A stretch of DNA of 36,461 nucleotides from CANJIV01 sp046330225 (GTDB taxonomy: Bacteria > Actinomycetota > Thermoleophilia > Solirubrobacterales > Solirubrobacteraceae), in the NCBI GenBank assembly GCA_046330225.1, contig JAXLTD010000014.1, positions 1 to 36,461 on the forward strand, read 5' to 3'. Positions 28,977 to 36,461 of the stretch are shown piece after piece (position 1 is the first letter of the stretch; every line of letters starts with the position of its first letter). The notes beneath the pieces were generated by a model. That model was not told the origin of the DNA. It searched no databases and saw only the letters and a list, made by a program, of their open reading frames with translations. The position numbers and the translations under genes were made by a program.

Positions 28977-30884
28977 TCAGGCCGGTGCCCCGGCGGCCGG
29001 CGCGGTTTCGTCCTTGGCCGGCGTCGACGCGATGATGACCCGGCAGGGGCGGTCGGCCAGGACGGTCTCGAGGGCCTTTCCGAACAGCGAGCCGCCGCCG
29101 GTGCGGTCCGGCAGGGGGACCACGATTGCCCGCGCGCCGATCTCGCGGGCCTCGTCGACGATCACCCGGCCGGTCTGGCCGGCCCGCACCTTCTGCCAGT
29201 GCCCGGACACCCGCCGGCCGCCCGAGACCTTCGCCTGCTCGATGACCTCCTGCGCCGCCAGCTCCTTGTCGGGCAGCTCGGCGTCGATCGGGCTGGAGCT
29301 CGGGACGGTGATCGGCACGAGGACGTGGATGCCGCGCTTGCGTCGGGAGGCGACCTTCACCGCCGTCGCCATCGTGTCGGGCAGGTAGCCGCGGTCGTCG
29401 AAGGCGACGAGCACCGATTCGTACTCGGCCTCGTGATCGACCACGGGCGCCGGGATCGCCACCTTCACCGTGCTGGTCAGGTCGAGCTCCTGGCTGCGCC
29501 GGTAGAAGATGTAGACGACGATCCCGAAGGCCAGCCAGCCGACGCCGGCGATCGCCACGTCGATGTGCAGGAGGGTGACCGTCAGGAAGGCCAGGCCGGT
29601 CCCGATGCCGCCGACGACCGCGAACATCGGCAGCCGCCGGCCCCGGAAGGGGATGGTCCCGGGCCCGGAGTACGGGCGCTTCACATCCGGCGCGATGTGA
29701 CGCAATCGGATCACCGCGAGGTGCGCGATCGTGAACGAGAGCATCGCGCCGAACGCGTACATGTTGCCGAGGAAGTCCGCGGCGCCTGACGTCACGGCGA
29801 CGCAGGCGATCGCCCCGAAAATGAGGATGCCGATCCACGGCGTCCCGAACTTCGGGTGCAGCTGGCGGAGGCGGTCGGGCAGCTGGCGGTGCAGCCCCAT
29901 CGAGTAGACCAGGCGCGAGACGCCGATGATGCCCGCGTTCGTGGCGATGAAGAGGATCGTGGCCGCCAGCAGGCCGACGTAGATCTCCGCCGCGCCTTGG
30001 AACGCCCCGAGGTCGATCTGCTTGACGACGCCGAGGATCGGGTCCCCGGCATAGCCGCCGTCGGCCTCGCTGAGGCCCAGCAGGGTCTGGCACTTCCCGG
30101 CGGCATCGCACTTCACGGGCAGGGCGGACAGGGCGACGGCCGGCAGGAGGGCGTAGATCGCGAAGACGGCGATGACCACGCGGTTGATCGCGGCGGGGAT
30201 CGTCTTGGCCTCGTCCTTGGCCTCCTCGGCCATGTTCGAGATCGTCTCGATGCCGGTGTAGGCGATCATGCCCACCGGAATCGCCACGAGGAAGTCGCGC
30301 CACGTCGGCGCCACGCCGAGCTGGACGTTGTCGATGAGCGTGCTCGGCGAGAACACGAGGATGAGCCCGACGAGCACGAGCAGGAGCTGCGTCAGGAAGT
30401 CCGTGACCGCGAGGAAGATGTTGAGCCCGGCGGCCTCCTTGACGCCGAACACGTTGATCACCGACAGCACGATGATGCAGCCGATCGCGAAGAAGATGTC
30501 CGCGGGCGAGGACCGCAGCGGCTCCCAGAACAGCCCGCCGATGTAGTGCGGCACGAAGAAGGCCGAGATGGCGATCGTGATCGTGTAGTTGAGCATCTGG
30601 GCCCAGGCGGCGAAGAAGGACCAGAACTCGTTGAACGCGTGCCGGGCGAAGCTCGACGATCCCCCCGCCTCCGGGTACATCGCGGTGGCCTCCGCGTAGG
30701 TCGCGGCCGTCAGGTAGAAGATGAACCCGGTGATGACGAAGACCACCGGCGTGAGCCCGAGCGCGAACGACGCCACCAGGCCCAGGGCGTAGTAGATCGA
30801 CGACCCGACGTTCCCGTAGGCGGTCGCGAAGAGCGCATTGACTCCGAGCACGCGCTGGAGTCCGTGGAGTCGGCGTTCGGCCAT
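28977..30884 (-). CDS. APC-superfamily permease fused to a universal stress (USP) domain, copy 1
   Basis: This encodes 635 residues. Twelve or so membrane helices include the TM1 motif F-A-T-A-Y-G-N-V-G-S-S-I-Y-Y-A-L-G, an E-A-G-G-S-S-S-F-A-R-H-A-F-N-E loop and the TM6 region I-A-Y-T-G-I-E-T-I-S-N-M-A-E-E. A C-terminal USP-like domain follows (about 485-620: Y-E-S-V-L-V-A-F-D-D ... I-G-A-R-A-I-V-V-P-L-P ... L-A-D-R-P-C-R-V-I-I-A-S-T). It is a paralogue of the downstream permease. First gene of a probable six-gene operon with the small membrane protein, copy 2, two RCK proteins and the reductase. TAGACT lies 12 bases before the ATG and there is no good ribosome site. Confidence 0.86.
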   Translation of the reverse strand: MAERRLHGLQRVLGVNALFATAYGNVGSSIYYALGLVASFALGLTPVVFVITGFIFYLTAATYAEATAMYPEAGGSSSFARHAFNEFWSFFAAWAQMLNYTITIAISAFFVPHYIGGLFWEPLRSSPADIFFAIGCIIVLSVINVFGVKEAAGLNIFLAVTDFLTQLLLVLVGLILVFSPSTLIDNVQLGVAPTWRDFLVAIPVGMIAYTGIETISNMAEEAKDEAKTIPAAINRVVIAVFAIYALLPAVALSALPVKCDAAGKCQTLLGLSEADGGYAGDPILGVVKQIDLGAFQGAAEIYVGLLAATILFIATNAGIIGVSRLVYSMGLHRQLPDRLRQLHPKFGTPWIGILIFGAIACVAVTSGAADFLGNMYAFGAMLSFTIAHLAVIRLRHIAPDVKRPYSGPGTIPFRGRRLPMFAVVGGIGTGLAFLTVTLLHIDVAIAGVGWLAFGIVVYIFYRRSQELDLTSTVKVAIPAPVVDHEAEYESVLVAFDDRGYLPDTMATAVKVASRRKRGIHVLVPITVPSSSPIDAELPDKELAAQEVIEQAKVSGGRRVSGHWQKVRAGQTGRVIVDEAREIGARAIVVPLPDRTGGGSLFGKALETVLADRPCRVIIASTPAKDETAPAAGAPA

Positions 30885-30896
30885 GGGCGGCGCGAC

Positions 30897-30902
30897 AGTC
30901 TA
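30897..30902 (-). promoter_or_regulatory. -10 box for the permease operon
   Basis: TAGACT on the minus strand, 12 bases before ATG 30884; the leader would be only about 6 bases. Confidence 0.4.
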
Positions 30903-30934
30903 CGCCCGGCGCGCGGGCTGTGGCGGGGCCCGCT

Positions 30935-32752
30935 TCAGGCCGCGTACAGGCGTTCGATCTCGGCCTGGTACTTCTCGGTGATCGGCTTGCGCTTGAGCTT
31001 CATCGTCGGGGTCAGCTCGTCGCCGCCGGGAAGCCACTCCTCGGGCAGGATCACGAACCGCTTGATGCCCTCCACGCGGGCCAGCTTCGCGTTCGCGGCG
31101 TCCACGCCGGCCTGGATCGCCGCCCGCACGCGATCGTCGCCCGCCAGGTCGGCCAGGCTGGCAAAGGAGATCCCCTGCTGGCCCGCCCAGGCGGGCGCGA
31201 CGTCCGCGTCCAGGACGATCAGCGCCGTGTTGTAGGGCCGCCCGTCGCCGATCGCGCACGCCTGGCCGATCAAGGGGCTGGACGCCTTCAGCGTCCCCTC
31301 GATGTTCGCCGGCGACATGTTCTTGCCCGCGGCGTTGATGATGAGCTCCTTCTTGCGGTCGACGATCTTCACGAACCCGTCGTCGGCGATCTCGGCGATG
31401 TCGCCGGTGTGGAGCCACCCGTCGGGATCGATCGTCTCGGCCGTGGTCTCGGGGAGATTGCGGTAGCCGCGCATGACCGTCGGGCCGCGCACGAGCAGCT
31501 CGCCGTCGTCGGCGAGCCGCAGCTCGATGCCTGGAAGCGCCTGGCCGACCGTGCCGATGCGCGGGCGCTCCGGCGGGTTGCACGTCGAGATCGCCGTCGT
31601 TTCCGACATTCCCCAGACTTCGAGCGGGGGCACGCCGAGCGCATAGAAGAACTCGAGCACCTCGGGTGCGGTCGCCGCGGCGCCCACCACTGAGATCTCG
31701 ACCCGATCCAGGCCGAGCTGGGCACGGATCTTCGACAGCACCTGCTCGTCGGCCCGCGCCGCCGCCGCCCGCACGTCGTCCGGCACCGGCTCCCCAGCCT
31801 GCTCGAGGGCCACCTTGCGCGTCGCGGCGGCGATCGCGTGCTCGGTGGCGGCGCGCTGTGCCTCGGGGAGCTGGTGGACCATGGCCTCGATGCCGGCCTT
31901 GAGCTTCTCCCAGATGCGCGGAACGCTGCCCCACAGCGTGGGCCGGACCTGCGGCAGCAGGCCCAGGACCGCCTTCGGGTCGGCGCAGGTCGTCGTCGAG
32001 GTCGCCGCGAAGATGCCCATGTAGTACCCGACGCCGCGCTCGGCGATGTGGGCCATCGGCAGCATCGAGACGAAGGTGCAGTCCGGCGGATAGGGCAGGA
32101 ACTCCGAGAGGCCGCGGGCGAGGGCGAGCATGTTCGCGTGGGAGAGCTCGACGCCCTTGGGCGGCCCGGTCGTGCCCGAGGTGTAGATCAGGGTCAGGAG
32201 GTCGTCGGGCGCCACGGCCCGCCAGGCGGAGTCGAAGCCGAAGCTCGCCGGCGCCGCCGCCCGCGCCTCCGGCACCGAGAGGGTGCCCTCGATGTCGGCG
32301 TCGATGACCACGACGTGCTCGAGGTCGGGGCAGCTCGCCTGGGCGGCCAGGATCCGGCCGGCGAAGGCCGCCTCGGTCACGACGATGCGGTTGCCGGCAT
32401 CGGTGAGCAGGTGGCGGATCTGGTCGGGCGCCAGCGTGTTGTAGATCGAGAAGCTCGTGGCGCCGAGGTGCATGGCCGCGAGGTCCCAGGCGTAGAACTC
32501 GGGCCGGTTGACCAGCATCAGGGCGAAGGTGTCCCCCCGCCCCAGGCCGAGCCCGGCCAGGGCGGCGGCGTTGCGCTCCACCTCGGCGGCCAGCTCGCCC
32601 CAGGTGAAGCTCACGGCGTCGTCCGGCGTGCGCGCGGCGATCCGCCCGGGGTTTGCGCCCGCGGTGATCTGGAAGGCCTCGCAGACCGTGGCAGCGGCAA
32701 AGGCCCGGTCGCGGGCGGCGGCATCGGGCAGGGCGTCGGCGGCGGTCGTCAT
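30935..32752 (-). CDS. Long-chain fatty-acid-CoA ligase (FadD15-like AMP-dependent synthetase)
   Basis: This encodes 605 residues. It activates fatty acids through an acyl-AMP intermediate to acyl-CoA. The AMP/phosphate loop Y-T-S-G-T-T-G-P-P-K-G (190-200), the motif W-G-M-S-E-T, the A8 hinge region G-W-L-H-T-G-D-I-A-E-I-A-D-D-G-F-V-K-I-V-D-R-K-K-E, and I-I-N-A-A-G-K-N-M-S-P-A-N-I-E are all present. Length and the I-N-A-A-G-K-N pattern match the mycobacterial FadD15/long-chain group. GGGAGG precedes the ATG at 32752. It has its own leader downstream of the pyrophosphatase terminator and is followed 50 bases later by the permease operon promoter. Confidence 0.92.
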   Translation of the reverse strand: MTTAADALPDAAARDRAFAAATVCEAFQITAGANPGRIAARTPDDAVSFTWGELAAEVERNAAALAGLGLGRGDTFALMLVNRPEFYAWDLAAMHLGATSFSIYNTLAPDQIRHLLTDAGNRIVVTEAAFAGRILAAQASCPDLEHVVVIDADIEGTLSVPEARAAAPASFGFDSAWRAVAPDDLLTLIYTSGTTGPPKGVELSHANMLALARGLSEFLPYPPDCTFVSMLPMAHIAERGVGYYMGIFAATSTTTCADPKAVLGLLPQVRPTLWGSVPRIWEKLKAGIEAMVHQLPEAQRAATEHAIAAATRKVALEQAGEPVPDDVRAAAARADEQVLSKIRAQLGLDRVEISVVGAAATAPEVLEFFYALGVPPLEVWGMSETTAISTCNPPERPRIGTVGQALPGIELRLADDGELLVRGPTVMRGYRNLPETTAETIDPDGWLHTGDIAEIADDGFVKIVDRKKELIINAAGKNMSPANIEGTLKASSPLIGQACAIGDGRPYNTALIVLDADVAPAWAGQQGISFASLADLAGDDRVRAAIQAGVDAANAKLARVEGIKRFVILPEEWLPGGDELTPTMKLKRKPITEKYQAEIERLYAA

Positions 32753-32853
32753 GGGCCTCCCTCGGGAATGGTCTCCTCGCCGCAGTTCGTATCAGACCGC
32801 GGCGGGCGCCCGCCAGGAGCGCGCGGCGCAGCGCCGGCCTGCGGGCCCCGGCG

Positions 32854-32911
32854 GCGGGCCGGCACCGGCCCGCGAACGCACCCCGGGCGGCCGCAGGGCC
32901 GCCCGGGGTGC
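32854..32911 (-). terminator. Tandem hairpin terminator after the pyrophosphatase gene
   Basis: A perfect 15-bp stem (GCACCCCGGGCGGCC, 32878-32892, with 32897-32911) closes on a GCAG loop. A second hairpin (GCGGGCCG with CGGCCCGC, 32854-32873) follows it in the minus-strand transcript. It lies 37 bases after the hppA stop. No U-tract. Confidence 0.7.
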
Positions 32912-32948
32912 AAAGGGGTGCGCGGCGCCGACGGCGGCCGCGCCGGGC

Positions 32949-35012
32949 TCAGGCGATGAGCGGGATGATCAGGATCGCCACGATGTTGGCGACCTTGATC
33001 ATCGGGTTGATCGCCGGGCCGGCGGTGTCCTTGTAGGGGTCGCCGACCGTGTCGCCGGTGACCGCGGCGGCGTGGGCCTCGGAGCCCTTGCCGCCGAACG
33101 CGCCGTCCTCGATGAGCTTCTTGGCGTTGTCCCAGGCGCCGCCGCCCGACGTCATCGAGACGGCCATGAACAGGCCGACGACGATCACGCCGATGAGCAG
33201 CCCGCCGAGCGCCTTGTAGCTCAGGAGCCCCACGACGATCGGCACCAGGATCGGGATGAGCGCCGGGAGGATCATCTCCCGCTGGGCCGAGCGCGTGACG
33301 ATGTCCACGCAGGTGGCGTAGTCGGGCTTGTCGGTGCCCTCCATGATCCCGGGCTTCTCCCGGAACTGGCGGCGCACTTCCTCGACCACCGCGCCGCCCG
33401 CGCGGCCGACCGCCTCCATCGAGAGCGCGGCGAACAGGTAGACCATCAGGCCGCCGATGAGCAGGCCGATGAGGACGTCGGAGTTGTCCAGGGCGAAGTT
33501 CAGCCCCTTGATCCCCAGCTCGTCCTCGAGCTCGATCTTGAAGGCGGCGAACAGCACGAGCGCGGCGAGCGCCGCCGAGCCGATGGCGTAGCCCTTGGTG
33601 ACCGCCTTCGTGGTGTTGCCGACCGCGTCGAGCGGGTCGGTCACATTGCGGACCTCTTCGGGCAGGTCGGCCATCTCGGCGATCCCGCCGGCGTTGTCGG
33701 TGACCGGGCCGAACGCGTCGAGCGCGACGATGAGGCCGGTGAGCGACAGCTGCGCCATCACGGCGACGCCGATGCCGTAGATGCCGGCCAGCTCGTTCGC
33801 CCCGAGGATGCCGAGCGCGATGACCAGCGCCGGGGCGGCGGTGGCCTGGAAGCCCTGCGCCAGGCCCTGGATGATGTTCGTCGCGTGCCCGGTCTCGGAC
33901 GCCTTCGCGGTCTTGCGGACCGGCGAGAAGCGGGTCGAGGTGTAGTAGTCGGTGATCACGAACAGCAGGGCGGTGACCGCGATGCCGATGAGCGAGCACA
34001 GGTAGAAGTCGGTGACCGACGGCACGTTGACGATGTCGCCGACCCGCTTGAAGTTGATGTCGCTCATCAGCCAGTTCGTGACCGGGTAGAACGCCGCCGC
34101 CGCAATCACGCCGGAGACGATCATGCCCTGGTAGAGCGCCCGCTCGACGTTCCCGGAGCGGGACCGCACGGCGAACGTCCCGATGATCGAGGCGACGATG
34201 GAGACGCCGCCGAGGATCAGCGGATAGAGCGCGACCTGGGTCTGCTCCTGGAACGTGAGGACGCCGAGGAGCATCACGGCGACCGCGGTCACGGCGTAGG
34301 TCTCGAAGAGGTCGGCGGCCATGCCGGCGCAGTCGCCGACGTTGTCGCCCACGTTGTCGGCGATGACCGCCGGGTTGCGCGGGTCGTCCTCCGGGATCCC
34401 GGCCTCGATCTTGCCCACGAGATCGGCGCCGACGTCGGCGCCCTTCGTGAAGATGCCGCCGCCCAGACGGGCGAAGACCGAGATCAGCGAGCCGCCGAAC
34501 CCGAGCCCGATGAGGGCGTCGACCGCCTGCTTGGGCGTGAGGTCGAAGAACGCAGTCAGGACGCCGTAGTAGCCGGCGACGCCGATGAGCGCGAGGCCCA
34601 CGACGAGCATGCCGGTCACGGCGCCCGAGCGGAAGGCGACGGAGAGGGCCGGCGACACCCCGCCGCGGGCCGCCTCGGCCACGCGGGCGTTGGCCCGCAC
34701 CGACACGTTCATGCCGATGTAGCCCGCCGCCGCGGACGCCGAGCCGCCGATCAGGAACCCGATCGCCACCTCGATGTCCTGGACGAAGATGAGCCCGACG
34801 AACAGGACCACGCCGACGATGGCGATGGTCCGGTACTGGCGGTTGAGGTAGGCGCGCGCCCCCTCCTGAACCGCGCCGGAGATTTCCTGCATGCGCTCGT
34901 TGCCCGGCGAAAGGGCGAGGAGCGAGCGCGAGGTGACGGCGCCGTAGATCACCGCGAGGCCGGCGCACACGAGCGCGACGACAACCCCGTGGTCGGCAAG
35001 GAATTCACTCAA
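32949..35012 (-). CDS. hppA: K+-independent H+-translocating membrane pyrophosphatase
   Basis: This encodes 687 residues in about 16 membrane helices. It couples PPi hydrolysis to proton export across the cytoplasmic membrane. Substrate-site motifs are complete: D-V-G-A-D-L-V-G-K-I-E (193-203), D-N-V-G-D-N-V-G-D (219-227), the C-terminal G-G-A-W-D-N-A-K-K (624-632) and T-G-D-T-V-G-D-P-Y-K-D-T (652-663). The K+-dependence signature is G-N-T-T-K-A-V-T-K-G: K469 and T472 occupy the positions that are Ala and usually Gly/Ala in K+-requiring enzymes, so this is the K+-independent class. The start is TTG 35012 (TTG AGT GAA TTC), with GGAGG about 9 bases upstream and no better in-frame alternative. 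Confidence 0.96.
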   Translation of the reverse strand: MSEFLADHGVVVALVCAGLAVIYGAVTSRSLLALSPGNERMQEISGAVQEGARAYLNRQYRTIAIVGVVLFVGLIFVQDIEVAIGFLIGGSASAAAGYIGMNVSVRANARVAEAARGGVSPALSVAFRSGAVTGMLVVGLALIGVAGYYGVLTAFFDLTPKQAVDALIGLGFGGSLISVFARLGGGIFTKGADVGADLVGKIEAGIPEDDPRNPAVIADNVGDNVGDCAGMAADLFETYAVTAVAVMLLGVLTFQEQTQVALYPLILGGVSIVASIIGTFAVRSRSGNVERALYQGMIVSGVIAAAAFYPVTNWLMSDINFKRVGDIVNVPSVTDFYLCSLIGIAVTALLFVITDYYTSTRFSPVRKTAKASETGHATNIIQGLAQGFQATAAPALVIALGILGANELAGIYGIGVAVMAQLSLTGLIVALDAFGPVTDNAGGIAEMADLPEEVRNVTDPLDAVGNTTKAVTKGYAIGSAALAALVLFAAFKIELEDELGIKGLNFALDNSDVLIGLLIGGLMVYLFAALSMEAVGRAGGAVVEEVRRQFREKPGIMEGTDKPDYATCVDIVTRSAQREMILPALIPILVPIVVGLLSYKALGGLLIGVIVVGLFMAVSMTSGGGAWDNAKKLIEDGAFGGKGSEAHAAAVTGDTVGDPYKDTAGPAINPMIKVANIVAILIIPLIA

Positions 35013-35127
35013 GGGGGGAGTCCTCCGAAGTCAGGTTGGTCCGGCGGCGCGACGAGCGCCAGGCGGTGTCATCAGCGGCGCGGGCCGCGCCAACGAACGG
35101 TCGGCGGCCCGCGGCAGAGCGCCGGGC

Positions 35128-35133
35128 AGTCTA
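35128..35133 (-). promoter_or_regulatory. -10 box for hppA
   Basis: TAGACT on the minus strand. Transcription near 35121 would give a ~109-base leader before the TTG start. The 182-base gap 35013-35194 also holds a short 6-bp hairpin (35159-35173). Confidence 0.35.
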
Positions 35134-35194
35134 CCCACGCCGGCCTGAAAAGGGCGCGCGGCCGCCACGGCCGGCCGGCCCGCCCGCCTCGGCG

Positions 35195-35671
35195 TCAGCT
35201 TCCCGGCACCCAGAGCCGGCCCGAGGACTGGGCCGGTCCGGGCGCCCCGGCGTCGTCCTCCCCGGGCGCCGCCGGCGGCGGCTGGGGGCCCGGCTGGGCC
35301 GGCCCGGCGGGCGCTCCCCCGCTCGGCCCCGGCGCGGCGGGGCCGACGCCCTGGGCGAGCTGGGCATAGGCAAGCTGAAGCTGCGCGACCGCGTCGCGGA
35401 CGGGGGCGAGCCCCTCGCCGTGGCGAGGCTCGACCAGGGGCAGCAGCGCCCGCACGGCGTCGATCGCCAGGCGCAGCTGCTCGGGATCGCGCTCGTCCTC
35501 GGTGCCCGGGGCGAGCCCGGCCCGGCGCCCGCCGAGGTTGACGAGCGACACGATGGTCTGCAGCAGGACGTCGTCGACCGTCACGCGGCGCAGCTCCTCC
35601 TCGAGGGCGGCGCGCACCTCGGCCTCGGTGGGCTCGCGCCCTGGGGGCGGCTGCGGGGTCTCGTCGGTCAT
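35195..35671 (-). CDS. DUF1844-like protein with proline-rich tail
   Basis: This encodes 158 residues. The N-terminal ~100 (V-D-D-V-L-L-Q-T-I-V-S-L-V-N-L-G ... D-P-E-Q-L-R-L-A-I-D-A-V-R-A-L-L-P-L-V-E ... V-A-Q-L-Q-L-A-Y-A-Q-L) fit the all-helical DUF1844 pattern; the remaining ~55 are Pro/Gly/Ala-rich and probably disordered, ending R-L-W-V-P-G-S. AGGAGG lies 7 bases before the ATG. The ATG overlaps the TGA of the upstream ligase gene (ATGA), so the two are co-translated. Function unknown; family assignment moderate. Confidence 0.7.
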   Translation of the reverse strand: MTDETPQPPPGREPTEAEVRAALEEELRRVTVDDVLLQTIVSLVNLGGRRAGLAPGTEDERDPEQLRLAIDAVRALLPLVEPRHGEGLAPVRDAVAQLQLAYAQLAQGVGPAAPGPSGGAPAGPAQPGPQPPPAAPGEDDAGAPGPAQSSGRLWVPGS

Positions 35672-36461
35672 GCCGGAACCTCCTGGGCGTAGGACTCGCG
35701 CGTTTCGCGCACCGATGCAGCGTAGACGTCGTCCATCGTCGCACCGGCCGCGAGGCGCCGGCGCTGGCGCTGGGCCCCGTTGAGGCTCGAGAGCGCCGGC
35801 TCGAGGCCGTGCTCGGCCCGGACCGGGGCCGTCCAGTCCAGCAGCCGCGCGGCCACCTCCCCGCCGGGGTACTCCTCGAGGCGGCCGAGGTCGAGCATCG
35901 GGCCGTCGAGCCCGAACCGGATCGCCCGCCACACGTTCTCCTCGATCAGCCGGGCGGCGACGTCCCCAGGGCCGCCGAGGAACTCCGGCGCCGGGCGCCC
36001 TTCGTCGTGGTCGCGGGCCGACTGGGCCACGCAGGCCACGATGAGCCCGGCGAGTGCCTCGGACTCCGCCGCGGTGCCCTGGGCGTCGCAGATCCGCACC
36101 TCGACGGTGCCAAAGCTCACGTGCGGCCGGACCGACCACCACACCTGGGTGTACTCGACGATCGAGTTCGTGCGCTCGAGCATGCGCACGTACTCCGCGA
36201 ACTCGCCCCACATGCCGAACGGATCCGGCACGCCGCAGCGCGGGAAGCTCTTGGTGAAGGTCTGGGTGCGCGCCGTGTGGAGGCCGGAGTCACGCCCGTC
36301 GACGAAGGGCGAGTTCGCCGAGACGGCCAGCAGCAGCGGGAGCACCGGGCGCAGCCGGTCGCAGACCGCGATCGCCCGGTCGGCGTCGCGAATGCCGACG
36401 TGGACGTGGAGCGAGAACGTGTTGTTCCGCCACGCCACGTACTTCAGGCCGTCCTCGACGC
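35668..36461 (-). CDS. GCS2-family carboxylate-amine ligase (YbdK-like), 5' end cut by window
   Basis: The visible C-terminal part is about 263 residues. It opens in frame from the window edge (V-E-D-G-L-K-Y-V-A-W-R-N-N-T-F-S-L-H-V-H-V-G). W-R-N-N-T-F-S-L-H-V-H-V-G, A-N-S-P-F-V-D-G-R-D-S-G-L-H-T-A-R, the R-C-G-V-P-D-P-F-G loop and S-F-G-T-V-E-V-R-I-C-D-A-Q are hallmarks of the GCS2/YbdK ATP-grasp-like glutamate-cysteine ligase family. These enzymes join a glutamate gamma-carboxyl to an amine. The exact product cannot be inferred. The GTG at 36438 is internal, not the start. Confidence 0.9.
   Translation of the reverse strand, partial: VEDGLKYVAWRNNTFSLHVHVGIRDADRAIAVCDRLRPVLPLLLAVSANSPFVDGRDSGLHTARTQTFTKSFPRCGVPDPFGMWGEFAEYVRMLERTNSIVEYTQVWWSVRPHVSFGTVEVRICDAQGTAAESEALAGLIVACVAQSARDHDEGRPAPEFLGGPGDVAARLIEENVWRAIRFGLDGPMLDLGRLEEYPGGEVAARLLDWTAPVRAEHGLEPALSSLNGAQRQRRRLAAGATMDDVYAASVRETRESYAQEVPA

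Noticed and set aside
26734..30884. Naming the permeases kimA
   Set aside because: KimA is also an APC-superfamily K+ transporter, but the TM1 motif and the USP-type C-terminus differ; the similarity visible here does not justify the name.

Overview
The window is about 36 kb of very GC-rich chromosomal DNA, in my reading from an actinobacterium of the class Thermoleophilia (Solirubrobacterales-like). That is inference. It rests on the base composition, on the C-terminal domain of the beta-propeller protein (a fold I associate with this group), on a tRNA gene without encoded CCA, on small actinobacterial families (DUF5661, a C-x2-C 'SRYPRYPRLPV' protein), and on many starts that look leaderless. 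No mobile element, CRISPR array or phage gene was seen. Most of the window reads as ordinary chromosome with a few unusual modules.

Layout. 1-76: the 3' part of a tRNA-like gene of unclear identity. 120-5110 (minus): a likely operon of a SAM methyltransferase, a secreted beta-propeller protein and a DUF1272 fusion. It faces a divergent TetR regulator (5217-5855), and two matching operator copies sit on its promoter. 5858-9545: a 1-Cys peroxiredoxin, three small proteins (one DUF5661) and a membrane GGDEF/HD-GYP protein preceded by a possible leader peptide and a hairpin. 9894-12918: an MFS exporter, a 63-residue protein and a Tat-exported carotenoid oxygenase whose signal peptide is out of frame. 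12960-18444: a SHOCT membrane protein, divergent from a translationally coupled trio of an aberrant FtsH-like AAA protease, a single-pass membrane protein and a small HExxH protein. 18399-18599: a small cysteine protein. 18696-22270: a heterodimeric ABC exporter with one degenerate ATP site. 22368-23513: an eRF1-like (baeRF) gene broken by three single-base shifts. 23622-24348: tRNA-Gln(CTG) and an HNH nuclease. 24385-30884 (minus): two APC-permease/USP fusions, a small membrane protein, two RCK/TrkA proteins and an FAD/NAD reductase. 30935-36461 (minus): an acyl-CoA synthetase, a K+-independent H+-pyrophosphatase, a DUF1844-like protein and a GCS2 carboxylate-amine ligase cut by the window end.

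The most promising candidate for undescribed biology is the FtsH-like trio (14676-18444). It pairs a membrane AAA+ zinc protease that lacks the usual extracytoplasmic domain and has two insertions in its ATPase core with two small partners, one of which has its own HExxH motif. The permease/USP/RCK cluster is second. A technical point affects interpretation: five apparent one-base deletions in two genes look more like residual assembly indels than independent gene decay.
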